Below the pieces are notes generated by a model, which had not been told where the DNA came from, searched no databases, and saw nothing but the letters and a program-made list of their open reading frames with translations. Source: Flavobacterium aquicola (GTDB lineage Bacteria > Bacteroidota > Bacteroidia > Flavobacteriales > Flavobacteriaceae). Taken from it: a DNA stretch of 64,000 nucleotides. Below, piece after piece: positions 1 through 7,340 of the stretch. The stretch lies in contig NZ_QUNI01000008.1 of the NCBI RefSeq assembly GCF_003385115.1, forward strand, positions 1 to 64,000, in the 5' to 3' direction. The position numbers and the translations under genes are program-made. How positions within the stretch are numbered: the first letter of the stretch is position 1; each line of letters opens with the position of its first letter.

Positions 1-88
1 GGGCTCACCTCTTCCCATCCCGAACAGAGTAGTTAAGCCCGCCTGCGCAGATGGTACTGCAGTTATGTGGGAGAGTATGTCGCTGCCT
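1..88 (+). rRNA. rrf: 5S ribosomal RNA, 3' part
   Basis: The sequence matches the body and 3' arm of a bacterial 5S rRNA: the conserved loop CCCATCCCGAACAG, then AAGCCC, then GATGGTACTGC and GGGAGAGTA near the end. About 20 bases at the 5' end lie outside the window. An intrinsic terminator follows within about 10 bases, as expected for the last gene of an rRNA operon. The exact 3' end is estimated to within a few bases. Confidence 0.93.
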
Positions 89-96
89 TTCTTTAT

Positions 97-129
97 AAAA
101 CCCTGTTTCATAACGAAACAGGGTTTTTT
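97..129 (+). terminator. Intrinsic terminator of the rRNA operon
   Basis: A near-perfect stem, AAAACCCTGTTTC paired with GAAACAGGGTTTT, carries a short loop and is followed by a run of T. It sits directly after the 5S rRNA. Confidence 0.9.
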
Positions 130-234
130 GTTTCCTGTTGGTTCGTTTTATCAAAAAAAACATATTACATATTGCCCTAAAACAGGTGCTTTTTTGCCTT
201 TATTTATAATATATCGTTTTCGAAGAGTTAAAAT

Positions 235-256
235 GGGTCAAGAACAAAATCTGGGG
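235..256 (+). repeat. Left terminal inverted repeat of the IS
   Basis: The 22 bases starting GGGTCAAGAACAAAA match the reverse complement of 1629-1650 at 18 of 22 positions. Both ends start with GG, as is common for ISL3-like elements. Confidence 0.75.
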
Positions 257-301
257 GAGGAATAATTAAAACTCCGATATTTGCAGAAAAACAAATAGAT
301 T

Positions 302-651
302 TTGGAATCATATATAGAATTGTTGAAATTAATACTGCCTGAGTTTCTGATTGAAAATTTCAAGCTGACTTCGTTCAAAAATTCAGAAGAGAATATGCAT
401 CTGTATTTTGAAGAAAAGCCAGTGCTCCCAAAGAATTTGCTTCTGTAGAATTAGTTTCAAAAGGCTTTTTGGACGAGATTGCCATTCAAGACTTTCCTTT
501 AAGAGGTAAATTTGTGTACCTGCATATCAAAAGACGCCGTTGGACTAATAAAACCAGCGGTGAAATAATAAAAAGAGACTGGACATTAGTTGCTAAAGGA
601 ACCCGCATGACTCAAGAGTTTGCGGGTTTTTTAAAAGAAATTAATAGATAA
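302..651 (+). pseudogene. ISAon1-type transposase N-terminal region protein, frameshifted
   Basis: Two frames together spell a protein of about 116 residues. The first part, from 302 to about 433, includes LLKLILPEF and LYFEEKPVLPK. The second part, from about 434 to the stop at 649-651, includes FASVELVSKGFLDE, DFPLRGK and HIKRRRW. Insertion of one G after 433 (AAG-GAA-TTT-GCT) restores a continuous frame, so a single-base deletion broke the gene. No ATG exists at the start; TTG at 302 is the only in-frame candidate after a stop at 296. The conserved block with RRRW, KRDWTL and TRMTQEF is typical of the small first protein of two-gene ISAon1-like elements, probably a DNA-binding part. Confidence 0.75.
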
Positions 652-1627
652 TACAGCTATCGACTGCAATACCATTGGAAGCTTCTTCGGAGTGGGTGGC
701 AAAAAACTTCAAAGACAATATAAAAAACACCTGAGCTCTTTTAATACTTGGACTCCACGCGAACATGCACATCAATGGATTGTTTATCCTCAAAATATAG
801 GATCGCATTTATCCATTGATGAAGTAGCTCTGTCACAAGGAGAACTTTATACTATTGTGACCAACAAGGAAGCAAAAGGTAAAAAGGGTTCGCTGGTGGC
901 AATTGTTGCGGGAACCAAAGCAGAACAAGTCATTGAACATATCTCTAAAATAGATCACAAACTCAGGCACCGTGTCATCGAGATAACCCTAGATATGGCA
1001 AATTCCATGAAGCTCATTGCAAAAAGATGCTTCCCAAAAGCAATACAGGTAACTGACAGATTCCATGTTCAAAAATTAGCATCAGAAGCATTGCAGGAAA
1101 TCAGAATCAAATACCGATGGGAAGCTATGGACAGGGAGAACCAACTAATCATACAAGCTAAATCACACAACAAAGTATACATCCCAGATCTTTTACCTAA
1201 TGGAGATTCTGTAAAACAGTTATTAGCCAGAAGCAGATATTTGCTTTATAAATCACGTGAAAAATGGACTGATACCCAAAGAGAAAGAGCACAAATGATA
1301 TTTGAATCATATCCCGATATAAAGACAGCATATAATCTAAACCAACAGCTCAGAAGCATTTATAATAACCACAATAGCAAACATATCGCCATGACTAAAT
1401 TGGCACATTGGTATAGAACTGTAGAAGAGTCAGGTTTTAAAAACTTTAATATTCTTCTAAATACTATAACCATTAATTATCAATCAATCCTAAATTATTT
1501 TGATAACAGAAGTACTAATGCTTCGGCAGAATCTTTCAATGCAAAAATAAGAGCTCTTAGAAGCCAATTTAGAGGAGTACGAAAAATAGATTTCTTCCTA
1601 TTCAGATTATCCAATCTTTTTGCTTAA
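644..1627 (+). pseudogene. ISL3/ISAon1-type DDE transposase, start codon lost
   Basis: The frame stays open from 635 to the stop at 1625-1627. Acidic residues of the DDE core are visible in LSIDEVALS, ITLDMANSM plus VTDRFHVQK, and the final E in NASAESFNAKIRA. The C-terminal FRGVRKIDFFLFRLSNLF is typical of the family. The natural start seems to be at 644, where ATA stands in the place expected for ATG; the first usable start is GTG at 692, which would give 311 residues lacking about 16. It could still make protein from GTG, so 'pseudogene' is an inference. It overlaps the end of the upstream frame by a few bases. Confidence 0.75.
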
Positions 1628-1628
1628 T

Positions 1629-1650
1629 CCCCAACTTTTGATCCTGATCC
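1629..1650 (+). repeat. Right terminal inverted repeat of the IS
   Basis: It starts two bases after the transposase stop codon. Its reverse complement, GGATCAGGATCAAAAGTTGG plus GG, pairs with 235-256 with four mismatches. Confidence 0.75.
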
Positions 1651-1852
1651 GTTTTTAAAACCTGACTCTTCTACAGTTCTATACCAATGTGCCAATTTAG
1701 TCATGGCGATATGTTTGCTATTGTGGTTATTATAAATGCTTCTGAGCTGTTGGTTTAGATTATATGCTGTCTTTATATCGGGATATGATTCAAATATCAT
1801 TTGTGCTCTTTCTCTTTGGGTATCAGTCCATTTTTCACGTGATTTATAAAGC
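1651..1852 (-). repeat. 202-bp inverted copy of transposase codons
   Basis: This stretch is the reverse complement of 1243-1444 inside the transposase gene. I saw no mismatch on reading through, and both copies are 202 bp. Its left boundary is exactly the outer base of the IS right end, and its right boundary has no recognisable feature. It encodes only an internal piece (roughly LLYKSREKW to EESGFK) and cannot be functional. The two arms are separated by 206 bp, so transcripts through here could form a very long hairpin. Confidence 0.9.
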
Positions 1853-1908
1853 CATTAGCTGGAACTTAGTTTATCAGCTATTAAAAGTTTAAAGACAACA
1901 GCCTCTTG

Positions 1909-2799
1909 CTAAGAGCTGATGTTAAGCTTATATCCTTTACCACGTATAACAACAATTTTTATATTCGGATCTTGTTCTAATTTTTTCCTAAGTTTTGATA
2001 TGAACATATCCAGACTGCGTCCCACAATAACACCTTCGTCCTCCCATATCTCTTTTTGCAGGTGGCTTCTTTCTATTGTCTCGTTGGGTGACAATGCAAA
2101 AATGAGCAAAACACGGGTTTCCGTTCCTGTCAGGTCTATTGTATTTCCGTTTATTATGAGCTTCTGATTCTCAGCATCAAACAGCACCGAGCCCAAAGTA
2201 AACATATTAGCATTCTCACCGACAGGTAAAGCTATTTTTGGCTTAGCAGATCTCAAAAAAACAAAACCAATAAATGCTAAAAATGACAGACCGCCCAAGA
2301 AATATTCACTCTTTACTGCACTCAAAACATTCGGTTTGAATTTAATGTTAATCATATAACATGCGATGGACTGTTTTCTGCCGATACAAGCAACAATATC
2401 ATCTTTTCTATTTTTTGAGACAGCGAATGCATAGACTACGCTGGCATTGCTACAGTTCAGAACGTTAACAATGTAATCATTTACGAGAGGATCTTTGGCT
2501 AATAAACTCCGTACAGCGTTCATTAAAGAGCCAGGCTCGAAAGTCAGATCATTCTCAAACCTGATCTGGTATTCGTTTTCGCCGATTTTTTTTACCGGAA
2601 GCACCCTTGATGTACTGTCGCCAGACTGCAGCAGTATCTCATGCCCGATCCTGCGGAGTAAAACTTCCCTTCTGGCGAGATCAAAATCATTACCGCTATT
2701 CTCTCTGAAAGCTAGGCAGATTACAGAAATAAATAAAAATAGCATGAATCCAAAGAGGTATTTGCTCTTCCCATCCAAGAGATTTCGGCTATTAAGCAT
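1909..2799 (-). CDS. Membrane-anchored winged-helix transcriptional regulator
   Basis: 296 residues. An N-terminal membrane segment (about 13-30, FGFMLFLFISVICL) is followed by a roughly 130-residue domain of unknown fold, a second membrane segment (about 165-182, GGLSFLAFIGFVFL), and a C-terminal OmpR/PhoB-type winged helix (about 197-296) with ETRVLLIF, REKIW-like QKEIW, the recognition helix VGRSLDMFISKLRKKL and the wing IRGKGYKL. There is no receiver domain, so it resembles ToxR/CadC-type one-protein sensors, with the middle domain presumably outside the inner membrane. It is divergent from the propeller gene at 2903, and TTTACA repeats lie between them. Ligand and targets are unknown. 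Confidence 0.8.
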   Translation of the reverse strand: MLNSRNLLDGKSKYLFGFMLFLFISVICLAFRENSGNDFDLARREVLLRRIGHEILLQSGDSTSRVLPVKKIGENEYQIRFENDLTFEPGSLMNAVRSLLAKDPLVNDYIVNVLNCSNASVVYAFAVSKNRKDDIVACIGRKQSIACYMINIKFKPNVLSAVKSEYFLGGLSFLAFIGFVFLRSAKPKIALPVGENANMFTLGSVLFDAENQKLIINGNTIDLTGTETRVLLIFALSPNETIERSHLQKEIWEDEGVIVGRSLDMFISKLRKKLEQDPNIKIVVIRGKGYKLNISS

Positions 2800-2808
2800 A
2801 GTGTCAAG

Positions 2809-2842
2809 TTTTTATTTACAAAGTTTACATTTTTATTTACAA
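2809..2842. promoter_or_regulatory. Candidate operator: repeated TTTACA boxes
   Basis: The 13-mer TTTTTATTTACAA occurs twice, at 2809-2821 and 2830-2842, 21 bp apart (two helical turns). A third TTTACA lies between them at 2824-2829. The repeats are in the 103-bp divergent region between the winged-helix regulator and the propeller gene. OmpR-family DNA-binding domains usually bind direct repeats, so autoregulation is plausible; this is inference. Confidence 0.45.
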
Positions 2843-2902
2843 TCCCAATCTCTCAATCCGAAAAATATCAAAGTAAATTCGCTGAACCAATTTAAATAAG
2901 AT

Positions 2903-3976
2903 ATGAAAAATAAAAAAAATGTTTTGTACAGCGTGCTTTTTATGCTGGCAGGAGTTGTCAATTTTCCCTTGCAAAGCCAACAAAAAAAAGGCACTTCCCA
3001 TAGTGTCGAAATTAAGGATATGTCTACTTCTCGAGGTCCAAACGGCATTGTTCGTACCATCAAGCAGGATCGAAAAGGCAGTATCTGGATTACTTCATGG
3101 GAGGGTGTTTTTAAATACGATGGGAAATCATTTAGTAATGTCACCAGTAAAGTGAGTTCGGCACGTTTCTTTTCCGTTTTGGAAGATAAAAAAGGAAATT
3201 TTTGGTTCGCTTCTATTGGATCAGGGGTGTATTATTACGATGGGAAATCTTTTCAAAATTTCACAACCAAAGATGGGCTTGCAAATGATCGGGTTACTAC
3301 TATATATGAGGATAAATCAGGCATTATCTGGTTTGGTACTGAAAGCGGTATAAGCCGTTTTGATGGCAAATCTTTTCGGAATCTAAAAATAAATGAAGCT
3401 CCGCCCGTCACTAAGGGTGATTCTGTTCATGTTTCAGTGTACCAAAATCCGCTTCCAGAAAATCATTGGATACATAATGATATTAATGCTGTTATTGAAG
3501 ACAAAACAGGAAGATATTGGCTTGGTACAAGGGGTAACGCCACTATTTATGACGGAAAAACATTTACTGCTATAACCAAAAAAGACGGTAAACCTTTTAC
3601 AAATGTCCGTTCCATAATCAAAGATAAAAAAGGAAATATCTGGCTGGGCGGCAATGATGGTCTCTGGCGCTATGACGGAAAGACATTTACCAATTTTACC
3701 AGAAAGTTTGTCGGCTATATCTATGAAGACAAAAAGGGTAATATCTGGACGAGTTCAGAAGGGGAGAGCAGTCAATCATGGGTTCTTTCACTGTATGACG
3801 GAAAGTCCTTGTCTGCTAAGAAACCAACGGTAACCAGAATAGCAAATAAGCCAATGATATTTGGTATTCTAGAAGATGACAAAGGAAATATTTGGTTTGG
3901 GGCGTTAGATGGAGTATACCGTTATAATGGAAAAACTATCACGGACTTTAAGGGCGGTACTGCCGGTCAAAAGTAA
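2903..3976 (+). CDS. Exported seven-repeat propeller protein (two-component-regulator type)
   Basis: 357 residues with an N-terminal signal peptide (about 1-26, cleavage near FPLQSQ). Seven repeats of the pattern G-x-I-W-[FL]-G ... YDGK-[ST]-F cover almost the whole mature protein, which matches the seven blades of the propeller found in hybrid two-component sensors. There is no membrane segment, histidine kinase or DNA-binding domain after the blades, so this is a stand-alone periplasmic or surface module. Divergence from a membrane-anchored winged-helix regulator suggests it may feed signals to it or be its target. Ligand unknown. Confidence 0.8.
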   Translation: MKNKKNVLYSVLFMLAGVVNFPLQSQQKKGTSHSVEIKDMSTSRGPNGIVRTIKQDRKGSIWITSWEGVFKYDGKSFSNVTSKVSSARFFSVLEDKKGNFWFASIGSGVYYYDGKSFQNFTTKDGLANDRVTTIYEDKSGIIWFGTESGISRFDGKSFRNLKINEAPPVTKGDSVHVSVYQNPLPENHWIHNDINAVIEDKTGRYWLGTRGNATIYDGKTFTAITKKDGKPFTNVRSIIKDKKGNIWLGGNDGLWRYDGKTFTNFTRKFVGYIYEDKKGNIWTSSEGESSQSWVLSLYDGKSLSAKKPTVTRIANKPMIFGILEDDKGNIWFGALDGVYRYNGKTITDFKGGTAGQK

Positions 3977-4133
3977 TAAATGTATACTGAGTCTTAACTT
4001 ATGCTTTAAACTTCTTTAAACGGATAAAGCTTTAATACCGCTTTATAACAGCCATGCTATCTGCCCAATATTTTCATTTATATATTAAAAAAAACTGATA
4101 CTGGGGATTCGATTTTGAACCCTGACAACTTAT

Positions 4134-4171
4134 AAAAAAAAAACTCTTTTGGGAATTAAAGAGTTTTTTTT
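4134..4171 (+). terminator. Intrinsic terminator
   Basis: AAAACTCTTT and AAAGAGTTTT form a stem around GGGAATT, flanked by runs of A and T, so it could work in both directions. It lies 157 bp past the propeller gene. Confidence 0.7.
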
Positions 4172-4322
4172 ATAACAGAAAATGCAAAAAAAATAGTACT
4201 CAATAGTATTTTGAAATAGAAACAAAACATATTCTTTTCATACACTATCTATAACACATGTCCCGTCAATCAACGGATATCATCCCATTAAATTTTCTAA
4301 AACTGTAATTTCACATTATAGC

Positions 4323-4353
4323 TTTTTTCTGCTAAAAACTTTTTGTACATTAG
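4323..4353 (+). promoter_or_regulatory. Weak promoter candidate for the UBL operon
   Basis: TTTT at 4323-4326, a 19-nt gap and TACATTAG at 4346-4353 approach the Flavobacterium pattern TTTG-N19-TAnnTTTG, with one mismatch in each box. Initiation would leave a leader of about 15 nt before the ATG at 4375. Confidence 0.35.
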
Positions 4354-4374
4354 TCACAGTTAAACTAGCGAAAA

Positions 4375-4764
4375 ATGAAAATACTAATTAAGGACGAATT
4401 ATTAAGCGGAAAATCAGTTTACGAAACCGAACTTGATTTTTCAAATGAGATAATTACAGTCAAAGATATTATTACAGAAAGAGTAAAGAAAGAAGTAGAA
4501 GAATATAACAAAAAGCTGCCAGCGTACTTTAACGGCTTAGTAGAACCAATGGAAGCTGAGAAAACTTTAAATGGTTATAAACTTAAACCAAAAAAGATTA
4601 TAGACGCTGAAAAACAAATTTATGCTGCCTTAGATGCTTTTCAGAAAAATGGTTTTTTTATATTGGTAGATAATTACCAAGCAGACGCTCTCGAAGAAGA
4701 AATAGAATTAAAAGCTAAAACTACTATTTCGTTTGTTAAATTAACACCCTTGATAGGAGGATAA
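4375..4764 (+). CDS. Ubiquitin-like (beta-grasp) protein ending in Gly-Gly
   Basis: 129 residues ending in Gly128-Gly129 directly at the stop. The start MKILIKDEL-LSGKSVYETEL reads like the first beta hairpin of ubiquitin, and 26-47 (ITVKDIITERVKKEVEEY) like its helix. The end, 94-129 (FFILVD ... IELKAKTTISFVKL ... GG), lines up by eye with ubiquitin's last strands up to LRGG. Residues of about 49-91 would be an insertion between the helix and the third strand. No signal peptide or membrane segment. It is the first gene of a tight operon with a DUF4132 gene (3-bp gap) and an E1-like gene, so it is the likely substrate for adenylation at its C-terminus. The fold is my inference from pattern; I do not recognise the family. 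Confidence 0.65.
   Translation: MKILIKDELLSGKSVYETELDFSNEIITVKDIITERVKKEVEEYNKKLPAYFNGLVEPMEAEKTLNGYKLKPKKIIDAEKQIYAALDAFQKNGFFILVDNYQADALEEEIELKAKTTISFVKLTPLIGG
4755..4760 (+). promoter_or_regulatory. Strong Shine-Dalgarno formed by the Gly-Gly codons
   Basis: AGGAGG lies 7 nt before the ATG at 4768. It is made from the last codons of the upstream gene (ATA-GGA-GGA-TAA), so the Gly-Gly end and the ribosome site of the next gene share bases. Such a strong site is unusual in Flavobacterium. Confidence 0.6.
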
Positions 4765-4767
4765 ATT

Positions 4768-7338
4768 ATGGGAATATTTGATAAACTAAAAGCTGTAATA
4801 AATGGGAGTACCAGTGCCGATTCTGAAAAATTTGATACAATAATAAAACAAACCCACAAAGAATATATATTAATAGAAAAGTATTTTTATGATCCAGCTA
4901 TCAACAACCTAAACGTTTACAAAGATGTCGCGGCAAACTGGGGAGATAACGAAAAAATTGATTTTGCAGTTTACTGCATAAAAAGGATCTGTGCTACCGC
5001 TACAGCCAGATGGGGCGGTGCTCACAGCCGAGCTTACGAAGAAAATCAGCTTTGTTTTGCCTATTTAAAGCAGCTCTTTAGGTCAAAACTAACAGTGAGA
5101 GGTTCTGATCTGTATAGAATACTTACCACAATATACGACAGTAATCATAAAGACAATACGTTTACTTTTCAAGACTGGAGTTTAACTTACCTTATAAATC
5201 AGTTTACAAAACAATTAAAGGATAAAACAATAGATGAAGAGGCACGAAAGGGTTTGCTTGTTTTAAAAGAAAAACTGGAAAAGAACAATAAAACATACCT
5301 TGAAAAAGAAAATACAAAATTACTGGAGAAAGTGGAAGAGCTTCTTTTTGAAAATAAAGAAGGTTCTATCAGGCCAGTATTATTTTTGGGAAGCGATAAT
5401 CTGACACCGCCTGCAAACGCTATCCTGGAATCACAGCCAGATGCAGAAAAAAGATTATGGTACGAACTGATTGCTAAAGCACAAAAAGCGACAGGGGGTA
5501 AGCCATCAAAAAAATACATATCAGAATCGAAAGATATAATTATCCTATTGGGAGCCGAGAAGTTTAAAAAGACTGCGCACCAACTCTTTGTAACTCTTAT
5601 TGATTTAAAAGAAACCATCGTAGAACATAGAAGCACATACAATAATAGAGAATATGTTTATGCTGAAATAGAATTTCTAAGCGGACTAAATACTGAAGCT
5701 ATGAAAGGGCTGGTTTGGATGTGCTCACTGTTTCATGACCAGCAAACCATACAAACAATCAGCAGACTGGCTGACCGCTGTTTTAAAAAGATTCCGCAAA
5801 AAGGCCCTGCGTCTGCAGGTGTTGGGAATGCCTGCCTTTATACATTGGCTAATTCAAAAGGATTGGATGGCATAAGCCAGCTATCAAGATTGAGATTAAA
5901 AATTAAACAGAACAATACTTTAAAAATAATTGAAAATTATATACAAGAAGCGGCAGCAAAGCATGGTGTCACTACTCATGAAATCGAAGATCTCGCTGTT
6001 GATGATTTTAAACTAAAAGAAGGGAAAAGGCTTTGGAGCATTGAGAATTTTACAGCTGTCCTGGAAATTACCGGAATAGGGAAGTCAACTTTATCGTGGT
6101 TAAAAGAGGATGGTAAAGAGCAAAAATCAGTTCCTGCTGCAGTAAAGGAAAAACATTTTGCTACGCTGAAAAAAATAAAAGACATTCAAAAGCAGATTGA
6201 CCAGGCAACAGCAACCCAACGGGACAGATTTGACAGGATGCTGCGAAGCAATCGTGAAATAAAACTTGAATATTTTAAAGAAAGGTACGTCAATCATGGG
6301 CTGTTAGACTGGATTACAGCAAATATTATCTTCAATTTCATCAATGAAGATACTGCCGTACAAGCTATCAGGGTAAAAGATAAATGGTTTACTGCCGATG
6401 AAGAAGAAATCAATATTGACCACTACACCCGAGTTTCTTTATGGCATCCTGCTGCAAGCAGTACAGCTGCAGTAAAACAGTGGAGAGATTATCTGATCAG
6501 TAATACAATTTTACAGCCGTTTAAGCAGGCTTTTAGGGAAATATATCTGCTTACAGAAGCAGAAATAAACACCCGAACCTATAGTAACCGAATGGCTTCT
6601 CATATTTTAAAACAGCATCAATATGTTACTTTGGCCAAAGGCAGGAACTGGACAGCGAGACTTATTGGTTCTTGGGATGGAGGCGATCAGGATACCGCAT
6701 GTCTTGCACTGCCTGAATATAATTTACGTGCAGAATACTGGGTTAATTCCCTGAATGCAGATGATGCCTTTAATGATACTGGTATTTGGAATTATGTAAC
6801 TACTGACCAGATTCGTTTTATGAACACGCAAACCAATGAACTCATTGAACTTATTGATGTGCCAGCAGTACCCTTTTCGGAAACATTACGCGATGTTGAC
6901 CTTTTTGTTGGGGTTGCCAGCGTAGGCAATGATCCGACATGGCAAGATTCGGGAGGGCTTCCGGCTTATAGGGACTATTGGCAGTCGTATTCCTTTGGTG
7001 ATTTATCTGAAGTTGCAAAAAACAGAAAAGAAATATTGACAGGACTTATTCCACGTCTAAAAATTGCAGGCGTAACTACCATTCAGGATAAGTTTGTCGT
7101 TGTAAAAGGAAAACTCCGTACATATAAAATCCATATTGGCAGTACCAACATATTGATGGAACCAAATGATCAATACTTATGTATAGTGCCAGACAGGAGT
7201 AAAAAAGATACTACTGAAAATGTTTACTTACCATTTGAAGGTGACAACGGTCTTTCGGTGATATTATCGAAGGCATTTTTGCTTGCAGCAGATGATAAGA
7301 TTACAGACAGCACTATTACGTCCCAAATTAACAGGTAA
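4768..7338 (+). CDS. DUF4132-domain protein
   Basis: 856 residues, soluble, no signal peptide. The N-terminal part (1-280) is helical, with a Lys/Glu-rich, coiled-coil-like stretch at about 148-200. The middle (about 340-430) has the GNACLYTLA ... ISQLSRLRLKIK and EIEDLAVDDFKL pattern that usually precedes DUF4132. The DUF4132 core spans about 470-680, including QPFKQAFREIYLLTEAE, TYSNRMASHIL and RNWTARLIGSWDGG. A C-terminal block has FVGVASVGNDPTW. Relatives include the MolR/YehI-type proteins of enterobacteria, whose biochemical role is unknown; the WGR domain often found in such proteins was not seen. Position between a ubiquitin-like protein and an E1-like enzyme suggests it is a partner, target or effector of that system. 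Confidence 0.8.
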   Translation: MGIFDKLKAVINGSTSADSEKFDTIIKQTHKEYILIEKYFYDPAINNLNVYKDVAANWGDNEKIDFAVYCIKRICATATARWGGAHSRAYEENQLCFAYLKQLFRSKLTVRGSDLYRILTTIYDSNHKDNTFTFQDWSLTYLINQFTKQLKDKTIDEEARKGLLVLKEKLEKNNKTYLEKENTKLLEKVEELLFENKEGSIRPVLFLGSDNLTPPANAILESQPDAEKRLWYELIAKAQKATGGKPSKKYISESKDIIILLGAEKFKKTAHQLFVTLIDLKETIVEHRSTYNNREYVYAEIEFLSGLNTEAMKGLVWMCSLFHDQQTIQTISRLADRCFKKIPQKGPASAGVGNACLYTLANSKGLDGISQLSRLRLKIKQNNTLKIIENYIQEAAAKHGVTTHEIEDLAVDDFKLKEGKRLWSIENFTAVLEITGIGKSTLSWLKEDGKEQKSVPAAVKEKHFATLKKIKDIQKQIDQATATQRDRFDRMLRSNREIKLEYFKERYVNHGLLDWITANIIFNFINEDTAVQAIRVKDKWFTADEEEINIDHYTRVSLWHPAASSTAAVKQWRDYLISNTILQPFKQAFREIYLLTEAEINTRTYSNRMASHILKQHQYVTLAKGRNWTARLIGSWDGGDQDTACLALPEYNLRAEYWVNSLNADDAFNDTGIWNYVTTDQIRFMNTQTNELIELIDVPAVPFSETLRDVDLFVGVASVGNDPTWQDSGGLPAYRDYWQSYSFGDLSEVAKNRKEILTGLIPRLKIAGVTTIQDKFVVVKGKLRTYKIHIGSTNILMEPNDQYLCIVPDRSKKDTTENVYLPFEGDNGLSVILSKAFLLAADDKITDSTITSQINR

Positions 7339-7340
7339 TA

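Larger units (their letters stand above)
235..1650 (+). mobile_element. Decayed ISL3/ISAon1-type insertion sequence
   Basis: A 1416-bp element bounded by 22-bp imperfect terminal inverted repeats (18 of 22 positions match by hand alignment). It carries two frames: a short N-terminal-region protein and the DDE transposase. It is probably inactive: the first frame has a one-base deletion near 433 and no ATG, and the second frame has no ATG at its expected start (ATA at 644). No clear 8-bp target duplication is visible (left flank GTTAAAAT, right flank GTTTTTAA). The right end abuts a 202-bp inverted fragment of the same element. Confidence 0.82.
3977..4374. other. Intergenic region with one terminator
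   Basis: About 400 bp of AT-rich DNA without a convincing gene. It contains the hairpin at 4134-4171 and, near its end, a weak promoter candidate for the operon starting at 4375. Confidence 0.6.

Noticed and set aside
65..265. Open frame of 66 codons after the 5S rRNA
   Set aside because: It overlaps the rRNA end, the terminator and the left end of the IS, and has no protein-like composition.
626..640. Programmed -1 frameshift at TTTTTTAAAAG in the IS
   Set aside because: A -1 shift would not lead into the transposase frame, which is +1 relative to the first frame.
1651..1852. Possible second transposase gene on the minus strand
   Set aside because: It is only an internal 202-bp fragment with no start, end or terminal repeat.
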